Notes: generated from the letters alone by a model not told the origin. 64,000 nucleotides of DNA from Verrucomicrobia bacterium CG1_02_43_26 (GCA_001872735.1 MNWT01000013.1:62001-126000), one strand, 5' to 3'; shown: positions 8,668-18,401, counted from the first letter of the stretch. Numbers and translations: made by a program.

Positions 8668-10344
8668 TTAAAGCGAGACTGTGAGGAGTTCCCGAGCATG
8701 CTGCAGTGCAGTGGAAGCTTTGCTATCGCCCAGCATTCGAGCAAGCTCCTCTACCCTTTGCGTTAGACCTTTACCAATGTCATTGATCGTCACCCTTGTC
8801 TGGTCTTCAAGTTGTTCTTTAACCACAAGAAAATGATTTTCTCCAAGCGCAGCCACTTGAGGTAAGTGGGTAATACATAACACCTGATGCTTTGCGCCCA
8901 ATTTTTTCAATTCTCGCCCGACATTGACTCCAATCTCTCCTCCAACATTGGCATCCACTTCATCAAAAACCAGTAGAGGCGTGGCATCCACGGATGCTAA
9001 TATGGTCTTAAGTGCCAACATCACACGAGCCATCTCGCCAGAGGATGCGATTTTATTCAAGGGTTGAGGACTTTGCCCAACGTTTGGCGCAAACAAAAAC
9101 ACTACCGTACTATTCCCCCATTCGGCCAGTTTCGCAGCGTCTTCAACTTTTATTTCAAACAACGCATGCTTAAAGCCAAGCGTTAACATACACTTTTGTA
9201 TTTCTTGAGCTAATTTTTGACCCGCCTTACGTCTTTTCTGGGTTATCATTGAAGCTTGCTCCACGAGCTTCTTTTCCATGACATCCGCTTGCTCCAATAG
9301 TGCCTCAATTTGAGCATCTATATTTGTCTGATTTTGCAATTTATTAAAAAGACCCGTTCTTTTTTGAAGCACAAGCTCCAAAGAAGAGCCATATTTCCGC
9401 TGCAATCCTAACCATCGAGACATATCATTCTGTATTGCACGGGCATCATCATCATCAAAATCCAAACCTTGCACAATTTTGTCATACTCACTGCCAATAT
9501 CATCACACTCAATCACCATTGCCTTTAAGCGATCCAACAAAACATCTCCGGCAGCAGGGTCTAATTCCGCCAATATTTCAGCGCTTTTAATAATTTTCCT
9601 TAAACGCTCGATCACACTGCTAGAGCCCACTAGGTTCATTAAGATCTTTTGGCTTTCTTCCGCCAATTCTTTTGCGGAATGTAGGCGCTTGAAATCTCTC
9701 TCTAATCGCTCAATTCGCTCTTGTGTTGGGTTAATGCTATCAATCTCATCAATCTGGCCCTTATAAAAGTATTGCTCATCCTCGCTCAACTGCTCTGATT
9801 CCTTCATGTTTTCGACACTTTTCAAAAGTGCCTTCCAATGATCATACCCACTCTGATAATCAGACACTTCACTTTCCAGACCGGAAAAAACATCCAGCAT
9901 CTTCAGCTGGTATTTTTCTAGAAGCAATTTTTGAGGCTCCCCTGGACCATGAAAATCTATCCATCTCTTGCCCAGCTTTTGTAGCGCTGCTAGAGTAGCA
10001 AGCCCCCCGTTTACATATATTCTTTGAGGTCTATCACTATAAATCGTTCTTTTTAATATCAAAATACCTTTTTCATCAGTCGGAGCTAGCCCTAGTTCGT
10101 TCAAGGTTTCATCAATATCAACGACACTCCGCCGTAAGTCTAATACAGCCTCAATCCCGCAAAAACCTGCCCCCTGGCGTATGGTGCTTTTCTCGACCCT
10201 TGCCCCTGAAAGCAATGCCAGAGCACCCAGAAGAACACTTTTACCTGCACCCGTTTCACCTGTAACAGTCGTAAAGCCGGGTTTAAACTCTAATTGAACT
10301 TCTTCCAATAAAGCCAAGTTTTTTATGCGTAAATACTGTAACAT
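8668..10344 (-). CDS. recN: DNA repair protein RecN
   Basis: SMC-like ATPase that acts in double-strand break repair in the cytoplasm. The 558-residue chain begins MLQYLRIKNLALLEEV, has Walker A GETGAGKS near residue 35, a central coiled coil, the ABC signature IASSGEMARVMLAL and Walker B LLVFDEVDANVGG, then the H-loop LCITHLPQVAA. Length fits the family. RecN is SOS-controlled in many bacteria, but the TGAACA direct repeat seen before lexA is absent from the 112-bp upstream region. Convergent with the lipoprotein gene and divergent from the ABC operon. Confidence 0.97.
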   Translation of the reverse strand: MLQYLRIKNLALLEEVQLEFKPGFTTVTGETGAGKSVLLGALALLSGARVEKSTIRQGAGFCGIEAVLDLRRSVVDIDETLNELGLAPTDEKGILILKRTIYSDRPQRIYVNGGLATLAALQKLGKRWIDFHGPGEPQKLLLEKYQLKMLDVFSGLESEVSDYQSGYDHWKALLKSVENMKESEQLSEDEQYFYKGQIDEIDSINPTQERIERLERDFKRLHSAKELAEESQKILMNLVGSSSVIERLRKIIKSAEILAELDPAAGDVLLDRLKAMVIECDDIGSEYDKIVQGLDFDDDDARAIQNDMSRWLGLQRKYGSSLELVLQKRTGLFNKLQNQTNIDAQIEALLEQADVMEKKLVEQASMITQKRRKAGQKLAQEIQKCMLTLGFKHALFEIKVEDAAKLAEWGNSTVVFLFAPNVGQSPQPLNKIASSGEMARVMLALKTILASVDATPLLVFDEVDANVGGEIGVNVGRELKKLGAKHQVLCITHLPQVAALGENHFLVVKEQLEDQTRVTINDIGKGLTQRVEELARMLGDSKASTALQHARELLTVSL

Positions 10345-10456
10345 CCTATCTTATTAATACTTCTGGGCAAAATAGGGGTCAAGCTGTAACACATCGATGC
10401 GTTAATAGCACCATTTTAGTGTTTACCCACAAAATTTTCCCTCTATCCTTATCTTT

Positions 10457-11425
10457 GTGGAAAACGCTATTGTAGCAGAAAATTTAACTAAATACTTCGG
10501 ATCCACTAAAGCTATCGATTCTGTTTCCTTTACGATTAAAAAAGGGGAAATCGTTGGTTTTTTGGGCCCCAATGGAGCTGGAAAAAGCACTACGCTAAGG
10601 ATCTTGTGCGGGCTTTTGCGGGCTCACTCAGGAAATGCTTATATTGCAGGAACTTCAGTAGCACTATCCCCCAATCTCACAAAAAAGCATATCGGCTACA
10701 TGCCGGAGAATAACCCGCTCATTGACGAACTTCGAGTCGATGAATATCTCTATTTTAGGGCCAGAATGAAAATGATAACCAAAGCCAACCGTCGTAAGGA
10801 GGTTGACGAAGCGATGGAACTATGCGATCTCACTAGAACTGCTAAAAAAAAGATCATCAGAACACTTTCGAAAGGGTATCGCCAACGTGTAGGCATCGCA
10901 GACTGCCTCTTGGGCAAGCCTGATATCATTATTATGGACGAGCCTACTATCGGGCTAGATCCTCACCAAATCATTGCGATTCGACAACTTATAGACTCAC
11001 TAAGGGGCAAAATGACCGTTGTCCTCTCTAGCCATATCCTGCCTGAAATAGAGGCATCCTGCGATCGGGTGATCATCATTAATCGTGGCCACATTGTAGC
11101 TCAGGGTTCATCAAAGGAACTCAGAGAGATTTTCGCAACTCAAAACCAGTTTAAGCTCACGCTCACCAGCCACCCTGAGGAACTTTGCGCAAAGCTACAA
11201 GAGCTGGATCCGTCTATCAAAATTATAGATGAACGTGCTTGCATGGAACAGCCTTGGTCAGTTTTTACCATTGAGACCGCAAACAAAGCGCTTTCAGGCC
11301 AACACTTCATTCAATTATTGAGAGATCCTAAGTACGAATTAAAGGAAGTCCAAGCACTCCCTTTAACCCTTGAAGATATTTTTCTTACGGCAACAAAACA
11401 AAGCTGGCGAGACAGTTCTTTCTAA
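10457..11425 (+). CDS. ABC transporter ATP-binding protein, GldA-like
   Basis: ATPase subunit of an ABC-2-type exporter. The 322-residue chain has Walker A GPNGAGKST near residue 37, signature LSKGYRQRVGIA, Walker B IIIMDEPTIGLDP and the switch HILPEIE. The start is GTG (MENAIVAENLTKYFG), the first codon before the domain. The next gene, for the permease, starts 4 bp after the stop, and a GldG-like protein follows, so the three genes form one operon. In Bacteroidota GldA/F/G assist gliding and secretion; in other phyla the substrate is unknown, and no gliding genes are seen here. Confidence 0.93.
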   Translation: MENAIVAENLTKYFGSTKAIDSVSFTIKKGEIVGFLGPNGAGKSTTLRILCGLLRAHSGNAYIAGTSVALSPNLTKKHIGYMPENNPLIDELRVDEYLYFRARMKMITKANRRKEVDEAMELCDLTRTAKKKIIRTLSKGYRQRVGIADCLLGKPDIIIMDEPTIGLDPHQIIAIRQLIDSLRGKMTVVLSSHILPEIEASCDRVIIINRGHIVAQGSSKELREIFATQNQFKLTLTSHPEELCAKLQELDPSIKIIDERACMEQPWSVFTIETANKALSGQHFIQLLRDPKYELKEVQALPLTLEDIFLTATKQSWRDSSF

Positions 11426-11429
11426 TCCT

Positions 11430-12194
11430 ATGAGTGCCTTTTTCCATCTATTCTTTCACGAAATCAAAATGCTGGGGATCTCTGTCTCAACATATATAGC
11501 AGGCGTACTTTTCCTTGCCCTCATGGGATTCCTCTATCTCATGATCCTCGAATCATACGCTAGCGCTCCTCAAGACAACTTTCCTTCAACAGAATTTTTT
11601 AGAATCTTTTGGCTTCCTGTGTTTTTCATGGTTCCCTTATTGACCATGAAAAGTATCGCCGATGAGCGTAGAACGGGCACGCTGGAAACACTCAAAACAA
11701 CTCCTATCAATGCTTGGTCTATCGTCCTTAGCAAATTTCTTGCCGCTTATTTCTTTTATATGGCGCTGTGGGCCATTACCCTCAGTTTTCCGATCATTAC
11801 GCAGCTTGCCGTCCCCTACTTTAAGGCGGAGAACCGACTTTTTGACCTAGCATCTCTCATTGGAGGCTATTCTTTTATCGCTCTCAGTGGCTTTCTTTAC
11901 ATATCCCTGGGAATTTTGGCAAGTAGCCTTACCCGAAGCCAACTGGTAGCCGGCATGCTTTCTTTTTCTTTTCTTTTTCTGTTAATGGTGGGGGGAAAGC
12001 TCTTCTTGGACCTCCCCTTTTTGGATCTTTCATTGATCCCATATCTCCCCGAGGCCGTTAATTATCTTCAAACATTCCAGCATTTAGAAGATTTCAGCCG
12101 AGGCGTTATTGACTCCCGTCCCATCTTTTTCTATCTCGTCAATGGGCTATTTGCGCTCGGTGTCACGAGCATAATCATTGAGGATAAGCTCTAA
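11430..12194 (+). CDS. ABC-2 type permease, GldF-like
   Basis: Membrane subunit partnering the ATPase upstream. I place the start at 11430 (MSAFFHLFFHEIKMLG, 254 aa), 4 bp after the ATPase stop; a longer reading from 11370 would overlap that gene. About six hydrophobic segments are visible, together with the cytoplasmic loop DERRTGTLETLKTTPI that is typical of ABC-2 permeases and contacts the ATPase. The substrate cannot be read from the sequence. Confidence 0.9.
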   Translation: MSAFFHLFFHEIKMLGISVSTYIAGVLFLALMGFLYLMILESYASAPQDNFPSTEFFRIFWLPVFFMVPLLTMKSIADERRTGTLETLKTTPINAWSIVLSKFLAAYFFYMALWAITLSFPIITQLAVPYFKAENRLFDLASLIGGYSFIALSGFLYISLGILASSLTRSQLVAGMLSFSFLFLLMVGGKLFLDLPFLDLSLIPYLPEAVNYLQTFQHLEDFSRGVIDSRPIFFYLVNGLFALGVTSIIIEDKL

Positions 12195-12199
12195 CTCTT

Positions 12200-13669
12200 A
12201 TGAAAGACGAATTCAAACAAGCCGGCTGGAGCAGGGCCATTAATCGTACTCTTCAAATCATTTTCGCCATTACTTTTATTTTGGTAATCAACATCATCGC
12301 GGCAAGGCAGTTTACTCGCCATGACCTTACTCAAAACCACCGCTACTCGTTAAGCGCCGAATCCCTCGCCTATTTAAAAGCATTAAAAGGGCCTATTGAT
12401 GTATATGTTACCATCCCTCGCCAGTCAGACCAAAAAGAGGTAGTTACCCTTTATAACGATGTTAGCAACATCCTTCGTGAATATGAATTCGCAGTCAAAA
12501 GCATTCATCCAGATTTTTTTAAAGTTCATTATATAGATATTTATCAACAGCGCAAGGTGGCCGAGGAGCTCAACCAGCGCTTTGGCTTGCAGAAAGACAA
12601 TGTTGTTTACGTAGCCAGCGGAAAGCAATTTCAAGTGATCCTGCCAAGTGATTTGTATGAGGTGGAAAGTGGTAAAATCACAGGATTTAAGGGTGAACAG
12701 GCCATCACCTCTGCAATCCTTGAGGTAACAAGCGGTAGTAAGGATAAAATTTATTTCCTGACGGGCCATGGTGAAATGCGTATCGATGATACCTCTCCTC
12801 TTCGCGGCCTATCCGAGCTCTACCATTCCCTACAAGAAAGGAATCTTGATGTCGCAGCCATTGATCTCAGCACCAGGAGCGATGTCCCCGAAGATGCCAG
12901 CTGCCTTATCATCCCCTCGCCTCAATCGCCTCTACTCGCATCAGAAGCACAAAAGGTTCGTCATTACTTGGAAGAAGACAATGGGCGTGCCATCTTCTTG
13001 CTGGATCCAGCACAAAACCATGGCCTGGACGAGCTTCTCTATGAGTGGGGAATTCTTTCAGATGATATGCTCGTGATAGACACAGGGAAAGATTTCCAAT
13101 CCGCAGAAGGAGACTTGATCATCAGGCGCTATGCAGAGCACTCTATTACAAAACCCTTAATCGACTTCCAGCTCCCTATCCTTGTTGGGCTAAGCCGTCC
13201 TGCTCGCCCGCACCCGGGAGCCCCTTTAGATGAGCGCCAATCTACCATTACTCTAATTGCTTCATCTGATGAAAGCTGGGGTGAGCGTGCCTATTTCGAT
13301 AGTGACACAATCAAGTTTGACAGCAGTACAGATCTAATAGGCCCTGTATCCATTGCCGCATTGACTGAAAGACGGGTTAATTCTGAGCTAGGTATAAACA
13401 TCCCCGGAGGGCGCGTAGTTGCCTTTGGTAATGCTGATTTCATCTCAAATAACCGATTCAATACATTAGGAAACAAACTCCTTTTCACAAACACTGTCCT
13501 CTGGACGCTTGACAGGGAAAGCCTTCTAAGCATTCCGCCTAAGTCCATTGAAGATATCCAGTTTACCCTTAGCCGCCAAGATCTCTTGAGAACCGGAATG
13601 GGATTGAGCATATTACCTGCGGTTGTGTTAATTTTAGGGATAAGTATATCTTGGATGCGTCGCCGTTAA
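12200..13669 (+). CDS. GldG-like ABC transporter auxiliary protein
   Basis: A 489-residue protein with a transmembrane helix near residues 18-38, a large extracytoplasmic domain, and a second helix at the C-terminus (ILPAVVLILGISISW) ending in MRRR. The domain has GldG/ABC-type uncharacterised-transport features such as RHDLTQNHRYSLS after the first helix, KIYFLTGHGE near residue 190 and GRVVAFGNADF near residue 400. It begins 5 bp after the permease stop and completes the exporter operon. It probably forms the extracytoplasmic part of the complex; this is family knowledge, not visible in the sequence. Confidence 0.88.
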   Translation: MKDEFKQAGWSRAINRTLQIIFAITFILVINIIAARQFTRHDLTQNHRYSLSAESLAYLKALKGPIDVYVTIPRQSDQKEVVTLYNDVSNILREYEFAVKSIHPDFFKVHYIDIYQQRKVAEELNQRFGLQKDNVVYVASGKQFQVILPSDLYEVESGKITGFKGEQAITSAILEVTSGSKDKIYFLTGHGEMRIDDTSPLRGLSELYHSLQERNLDVAAIDLSTRSDVPEDASCLIIPSPQSPLLASEAQKVRHYLEEDNGRAIFLLDPAQNHGLDELLYEWGILSDDMLVIDTGKDFQSAEGDLIIRRYAEHSITKPLIDFQLPILVGLSRPARPHPGAPLDERQSTITLIASSDESWGERAYFDSDTIKFDSSTDLIGPVSIAALTERRVNSELGINIPGGRVVAFGNADFISNNRFNTLGNKLLFTNTVLWTLDRESLLSIPPKSIEDIQFTLSRQDLLRTGMGLSILPAVVLILGISISWMRRR

Positions 13670-13816
13670 TTAGCCATCAAAGCCACTAAAAACCATCCAT
13701 CTCCAGAAAGCCCAACACATACTTATTCCTCCAAACCCATCAAATCGCGGGTAAAAATTGATTAATTACCTGTAAAGGAAGATGTTGCACGACTTGAAGG
13801 GGGAATAAAAACCGGC

Positions 13817-13845
13817 TTGACAGTGAACAATTGAACAGGTAAATC
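13817..13845 (+). promoter_or_regulatory. Candidate lexA promoter
   Basis: TTGACA (13817-13822), 17-nt spacer, TAAATC (13840-13845, 4 of 6 to TATAAT). The predicted transcription start is at or next to the lexA ATG at 13853, which implies a leaderless or nearly leaderless mRNA. The direct repeat listed separately fills the spacer, the right place for repression. Confidence 0.55.
13824..13837 (+). promoter_or_regulatory. Candidate LexA operator: direct repeat TGAACA-N2-TGAACA
   Basis: Two identical TGAACA hexamers (13824-13829 and 13832-13837) lie 8 bp apart, start to start, between the -35 and -10 boxes of the lexA promoter. LexA usually represses its own gene. Most described operators are inverted or direct repeats of species-specific half sites; GAACA is a common half site. 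A role as LexA operator is inferred from position only. Confidence 0.45.
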
Positions 13846-13852
13846 TGGGATT

Positions 13853-14521
13853 ATGAAAGAGCTTACCCAACGCCAACAAGAGATACTGAATTACCTAAAG
13901 AAGCATTTTCAAGAAAATGGTTATTGGCCCAGTATACGAGAAACGCAGAAACAATTCAAATTCAAGAGCACGAATGCTGTGATGGGGCATCTTAAGGCAC
14001 TGCAGGACAAGGGCATGCTCACAAAAATACCTGGGCACGCAAGAGCGTTTAAGGTGGAAACGTCTGCCACAACCACGGTACAGGAAGAGGAACAACCTAA
14101 GTGGAACAGCATGCGGGAGATTCAAGAAGAGAGCATTTTAAGTATACCGATTTACGGCAGCATTGCGGCCGGATATCCCGATCGAGTCGAATCCAGTGGA
14201 GCGATCGGAAATTTGCAGCTGGACATAGAAACCTCTGGTATACGGAACCGTCAAAAATCATTCGCGCTTAAAGTACGCGGAGAGAGCATGATCGATGCCG
14301 GCATTTATGAGGGCGACATTGTTGTCCTTGAAGCCACAGAACCCCACAATAATGATATTGTTGCGGCACTCATTGACGGAGAAACAACATTGAAGCGCTA
14401 TATATATGCTAATGGGGGCCCGGCTTACTTAAAGGCAGAAAACCCGGACTACCCTAGCCTGCATCCAGCAAATGAGCTGGTCATCCAAGGTGTGGCGCGA
14501 TCTATTGTTCGCAATTTGTAA
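13853..14521 (+). CDS. lexA: LexA repressor
   Basis: SOS regulator with self-cleavage activity. The 222-residue protein has an N-terminal winged helix (LTQRQQEILNYL; SIRETQKQF; NAVMGHLKALQDKG) and a C-terminal S24 peptidase domain. The cleavage site is Ala106-Gly107 in IAAGYP, the nucleophile is Ser145 in RGESMIDAG, and the general base is Lys181 in TTLKRY. Complete and apparently functional. The promoter and direct repeat just upstream suggest autoregulation. The linker between domains is about 20 residues longer than in E. coli LexA. Confidence 0.96.
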   Translation: MKELTQRQQEILNYLKKHFQENGYWPSIRETQKQFKFKSTNAVMGHLKALQDKGMLTKIPGHARAFKVETSATTTVQEEEQPKWNSMREIQEESILSIPIYGSIAAGYPDRVESSGAIGNLQLDIETSGIRNRQKSFALKVRGESMIDAGIYEGDIVVLEATEPHNNDIVAALIDGETTLKRYIYANGGPAYLKAENPDYPSLHPANELVIQGVARSIVRNL

Positions 14522-14587
14522 TTCCCAGCCGTTTCATGCCCAAATGCATGGGCAAGCTGGCTTAAATCGCTGTCTGCTTGATTTTAC

Positions 14588-14615
14588 TTTACCAGCAAAG
14601 CCTTTTAGCTATACT
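14588..14615 (+). promoter_or_regulatory. Candidate rodA promoter
   Basis: TTTACC (14588-14593), 16-nt spacer, TATACT (14610-14615, 5 of 6). Transcription would begin near 14622, about 7 nt before the ATG at 14629. This makes the upstream in-frame ATG at 14578 unlikely as the start. Confidence 0.4.
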
Positions 14616-14628
14616 ATGTAGCCACGAA

Positions 14629-15876
14629 ATGAACCATACGCTTAGTATCCAATTTATTCTACATAAAATCCGGCAGCTTACGCACAAAGCCGGATCTGAG
14701 CGTTATGACCTCGTCTCTCCGTTTATCATGGTTGTGTTGGCATTGATCGGGGTATGCTTCATTTATTCAGCACAAAGCTATAGCCTTGGTGGGCAATGGC
14801 TTACGCAGTTATTTTGGTTATTCATAGGATTAATTGTTTATGTAATAGCCTCTACGATCAATTACAAGGTATACATGGAGTATGCGCACGTCATCTATGC
14901 TGTGGGAATTTTAGTGCTACTTCTCCTCTGGACGCCTTTAGGAATGAAGGTTTATGGATCTCTGCGTTGGTTAAATTTTAGATTTTTCTCGATACAACCA
15001 ACAGAGGCTACAAAAATAGCGACGTTGATCCTTGCCTGCAGTATTCTTGCGAGAGAAGAGATTAAGAGCTTTTCGGATTCTCTGAAAACCTTATTCAAAA
15101 CAGGCTGCGTATTTTTGCTACCAATATTATTGATTTTTTTACAACCTGATCTAGGATCTACTTTAGTGTTTCCACCTATGCTGTTTGCATTGTTATATGT
15201 ATCTAAACTTTCCAAGCGATTTTTCATAATCGTCTTTTTGATATTTTTATTTATTCTTGGGTTAGTTTCATGGGACATATATGGGTATAGCAGCTTTTTA
15301 ACGGAGCACAAGCTTTCAGCCTCAAAGAGCGCTGGAGCATATGAAGCACAAGCAATTTTGCCGCTTAAGGATTACCAGAGGAACCGTATATTGTCCTTTG
15401 TCGCACCGCAGGTGATCGACCCCAAAGGGACAGATACGACATGGAACCTTAGGCAGTCATTAATCGCAATTGGTTCTGGTGGTCTTTTTGGCAAAGGCCA
15501 CAATAAAGGAACTCAAGCAAAATTAGGATATTTGCCGCAATCCGTTGCGCCAAATGATTTTATATTCTCGGTACTTGCAGAAGAAAAAGGATTTATAGGC
15601 GCATTGCTTGTATTAACCCTCTACTTTTTACTTGTTGGTAATGGCATACGCATCGCCGGAATGGCACGAGACCGATTCGGGATGTTACTTGCCGTAGGAA
15701 TCAGTACCATATTTATGGTACACATATTTGTAAATGTAGGAATGACGATAGGTATTATGCCGATTACCGGCATACCATTGCCATTCCTAAGTTATGGTGG
15801 TTCTTTTATTCTAAGTTGTTGTTTTCTTCAAGGTCTCATTCAAAGTATTTATCGTTTTCGAAAAGATTACACCTGA
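14629..15876 (+). CDS. rodA: Rod-shape SEDS glycosyltransferase RodA (FtsW/RodA family)
   Basis: Polytopic membrane peptidoglycan polymerase of the SEDS family. About ten hydrophobic helices are visible; signature stretches are SLRWLNFRFFSIQPTE, FLQPDLGSTLVF (with the catalytic-loop Asp), YQRNRILSF, PNDFIFSVLAEEKGFIG and GIMPITGIPLPFLSYGG. I chose ATG 14629 (415 aa) over 14578 because the latter lies upstream of a good promoter. RodA is preferred over FtsW because of overall length and the DFIFSVLAEE/GIMPITGIPLPF pattern, but no division or mre genes are adjacent to confirm it. A rodZ-like gene is present at 48833. Confidence 0.82.
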   Translation: MNHTLSIQFILHKIRQLTHKAGSERYDLVSPFIMVVLALIGVCFIYSAQSYSLGGQWLTQLFWLFIGLIVYVIASTINYKVYMEYAHVIYAVGILVLLLLWTPLGMKVYGSLRWLNFRFFSIQPTEATKIATLILACSILAREEIKSFSDSLKTLFKTGCVFLLPILLIFLQPDLGSTLVFPPMLFALLYVSKLSKRFFIIVFLIFLFILGLVSWDIYGYSSFLTEHKLSASKSAGAYEAQAILPLKDYQRNRILSFVAPQVIDPKGTDTTWNLRQSLIAIGSGGLFGKGHNKGTQAKLGYLPQSVAPNDFIFSVLAEEKGFIGALLVLTLYFLLVGNGIRIAGMARDRFGMLLAVGISTIFMVHIFVNVGMTIGIMPITGIPLPFLSYGGSFILSCCFLQGLIQSIYRFRKDYT

Positions 15877-15964
15877 ATGATTAAAATAGCCTGATATACG
15901 TGACAATAGACAACTTTTGATAAAAGGAGCACCATTTCAATGATAGTTGAAAGGGACTCTTATA

Positions 15965-17722
15965 ATGGAAAAAAATGAAATAAAAAAAACTGAAAACGCA
16001 GAAAAAATTTCTCCTTCAATCGAGGAAGAACTCAAGCAACCTCCTGAGGAAAAAATGTCTGAACCGATCGAGCCTCAGCAACTTAGGCATGATGCTCGAG
16101 AAAGATCTAAAAAAAGACCTTTGCTGCAAAAAATATCGAATGCGCTAAAAGGGAAAAGTGAACCTTTTCGCGAAATCATTATTAACTCTGAGCCCTTAGA
16201 GCGCAGAGTAGCGTTATTGGTAGACGGTGTTTTGGAAAAATTCGAAGTGGAACGCGCCCATGAAGAACGCATGGTCGGTGCTATCTTTAAGGGTAAAATA
16301 CAAAACCTAGAACCGGGACTTAAGGCTGCTTTTGTGGACATAGGCCAGAGCAAGAATGCGTTTCTTCACTATTGGGATATCTTGCCAAGTGTTGCAGATG
16401 GTTCGATTGAAATCGTCCGCGAAAACCAATCGGAGTCTCAGAAGAAGCGTAGCAAAGAGAAAATCTCGCTAAAAGACATTCCTCGCCTGTATCCTATTGG
16501 AACTGAGATCGTTATTCAGATCACAAAAACGCAAATCGGCACAAAGGGTCCCAGGACAACAACGAATATATCGTTACCAGGACGTTTTATTGTACTGACT
16601 CCTTATTCCGGACAGTGCGGGATATCAAGAAAGATTGAGGACCCGCGAGAGCGCGATCGCTTAAAGAAGATCATCCGCACATTAACCCTTCCAGAAGGCA
16701 TGGGCTTGATCGTCCGTACAGCTGGTGAGGGCAAAAAATTGCGTTACTTTATACGCGATTTGCACCTCTTGCTCAACAAGTGGGACAATATTGCAAAGAA
16801 AATGGAATCCACTTCTGAGCCAACGTTGTTGGATCAAGAACCGAATATACTGGAACGCACGGTACGTGATTTTCTAACAGAAGATATTGACCGCATTTTA
16901 GTGGATTCAAAAGAAGATCAACAGGAATTGTTTGATATCATTCAGCAGATATCTCCTCGCTCGAAATCCAAAGTGTTTTTGTTTAATGAGAATATTCCAA
17001 TATTTGAGCGTTATAATATCGAACGTCAGATTGAACAGACGTTTATGCGCCGCGTTCCCTTGCCATCAGGTGGCGAAATTGTGATTGAAGAAACGGAAGC
17101 CTTAACAGCGATCGATGTTAACACAGGATCACATAAAGAGTCTACCCGTGACAGCAAGGATTTCATTGTCAACGTGAACTTAGAAGCTGCCCGTGAGTCC
17201 GCACGCCAAATCAAGCTTAGAAATATCGGCGGCCTCATCATTCTCGACTTCATTGACATGAAGAACAAGCGTGATCGGAATGTTGTATACGATCGCATGA
17301 GGAGAGAAATGAGCACAGATAAGGCCAAAAGCCATATCCTTCAAATATCCCCTTTGGGAATCATGCAAATGACCCGTCAACGCCATGAAGAGTCCATCAG
17401 CAGCGGTGTCTATAAAGCCTGCCCTTATTGCCATGGTCGAGGTATCATAAAGTCTGACCGCACAATGAGTGTCGAAATACAAAGGAAGCTTGTGAGCGTA
17501 ATACGCCAAGCCAGAAGACGCGGCGCCGATATACAACAACCCATACATTATCGTATACTGCTACACCCTATGGTATTGGAGCGCTTACGCACAGAAGATG
17601 AGCAGTTACTCGTTGAACTTGAAAAACAGTACAATGTACGTCTATCCTTCAGGGCGGATCCGATCTACCATATTGAAAATTATAAGATCGTTGATCCTCA
17701 AACAGGTATCGAAGTACGCTAA
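15965..17722 (+). CDS. rng: Ribonuclease E/G family endoribonuclease
   Basis: Single-strand endoribonuclease for rRNA and mRNA processing. The chain has a charged N-terminal extension of about 55 residues rich in Lys and Glu, an S1-like domain ([10 protein letters not shown] ... [18 protein letters not shown]), the DNase I-like catalytic core with [10 protein letters not shown] and [11 protein letters not shown] carrying the two metal-binding aspartates, and the zinc-link ACPYCHGRG. No C-terminal degradosome scaffold, so RNase G-like. I chose ATG 15965 (585 aa) with AAGGGA 9 nt upstream; TTG 15947 is an alternative. A 12-codon ORF overlaps this start. Confidence 0.93.
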   Translation: MEKNEIKKTENAEKISPSIEEELKQPPEEKMSEPIEPQQLRHDARERSKKRPLLQKISNALKGKSEPFREIIINSEPLERRVALLVDGVLEKFEVERAHEERMVGAIFKGKIQNLEPGLKAAFVDIGQSKNAFLHYWDILPSVADGSIEIVRENQSESQKKRSKEKISLKDIPRLYPIGTEIVIQITKTQIGTKGPRTTTNISLPGRFIVLTPYSGQCGISRKIEDPRERDRLKKIIRTLTLPEGMGLIVRTAGEGKKLRYFIRDLHLLLNKWDNIAKKMESTSEPTLLDQEPNILERTVRDFLTEDIDRILVDSKEDQQELFDIIQQISPRSKSKVFLFNENIPIFERYNIERQIEQTFMRRVPLPSGGEIVIEETEALTAIDVNTGSHKESTRDSKDFIVNVNLEAARESARQIKLRNIGGLIILDFIDMKNKRDRNVVYDRMRREMSTDKAKSHILQISPLGIMQMTRQRHEESISSGVYKACPYCHGRGIIKSDRTMSVEIQRKLVSVIRQARRRGADIQQPIHYRILLHPMVLERLRTEDEQLLVELEKQYNVRLSFRADPIYHIENYKIVDPQTGIEVR

Positions 17723-17732
17723 TTTTGAATCA

Positions 17733-18401
17733 CTAAGCGGGTATAATTGTTTCCAATTCTAGAAGATTGGAAATGGTTATATCCGCTTCTTTCGTTTGAT
17801 CAACTTGCAAGTGGGCGTGTTCTCCCCTAGGGCGCCGAATGCGGACAGTTTTCCATGAAAGTTGCTTTGCGCCAATAAAGTCCTTGGAAGGATTATCCCC
17901 AATATATACGCAATTTTGCCCCGAAGTTTTAAAGAAATCCATTACTTTCGTAAATCCTGCCGGATGAGGCTTAGAGCACCCCTCCCCTAATGAATCGGTG
18001 TATATAATAGGCTCAATATACTCCCCTAAATGGAGCGCAGTTATCTTGGATTGTTGAACAGAAGCTAAGCCATCGGTGATGATGGCTAAGTTTTTTGTTT
18101 TTTGATAATGCTTGATAATTTTTTGAGCCTCATCAAATAACGTCAACTGAGGCTTATGCTTGCGATAGACCTCGATGCACTCTTGAAGCAAGAATAAATC
18201 CCGAATGCCCAAGCTGTCAAAGACAACGTTGAATATGTTACCCCGCAATCCATACAAAAATGCCCTTTCGGCAATAGGCAAAAAATTATTAATATTATGC
18301 TGCTGCTTCAGGAAAATATCTGCGGCACGAAACCCGCTTAAAGCGAATTGTCTTTCGGGATACAGGGTGTCATCTAAATCAAAGACGATCGTTGTGATCA
18401 T
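17733..18401 (-). CDS. HAD-superfamily phosphatase
   Basis: Subfamily IA haloacid dehalogenase-like hydrolase of 222 residues. Motif I DLDDTLYPE carries the two catalytic aspartates, motif II is IITDG, motif III lysine lies in SKPHPAGF and motif IV is YIGDNPSKDF. The helical cap (about residues 18-90) follows motif I. Substrate unknown; pyrimidine nucleotidases and sugar phosphatases are both plausible. It overlaps the sugar-phosphate transferase gene by 4 bp, so a role in glycan precursor or lipid-carrier metabolism is inferred from context. Confidence 0.9.
   Translation of the reverse strand: MITTIVFDLDDTLYPERQFALSGFRAADIFLKQQHNINNFLPIAERAFLYGLRGNIFNVVFDSLGIRDLFLLQECIEVYRKHKPQLTLFDEAQKIIKHYQKTKNLAIITDGLASVQQSKITALHLGEYIEPIIYTDSLGEGCSKPHPAGFTKVMDFFKTSGQNCVYIGDNPSKDFIGAKQLSWKTVRIRRPRGEHAHLQVDQTKEADITISNLLELETIIPA

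Noticed and set aside
10345-10456. LexA operator in the recN upstream region
   Set aside because: No TGAACA pair or other repeat of GAACA is present in this 112-bp spacer.
12425-12769. 114-codon minus-strand ORF inside the GldG-like gene
   Set aside because: Shadow of a well-supported plus-strand gene; no independent support.
17180-17548. 122-codon minus-strand ORF inside the RNase E/G gene
   Set aside because: Wholly inside a well-supported gene on the other strand; a shadow frame.
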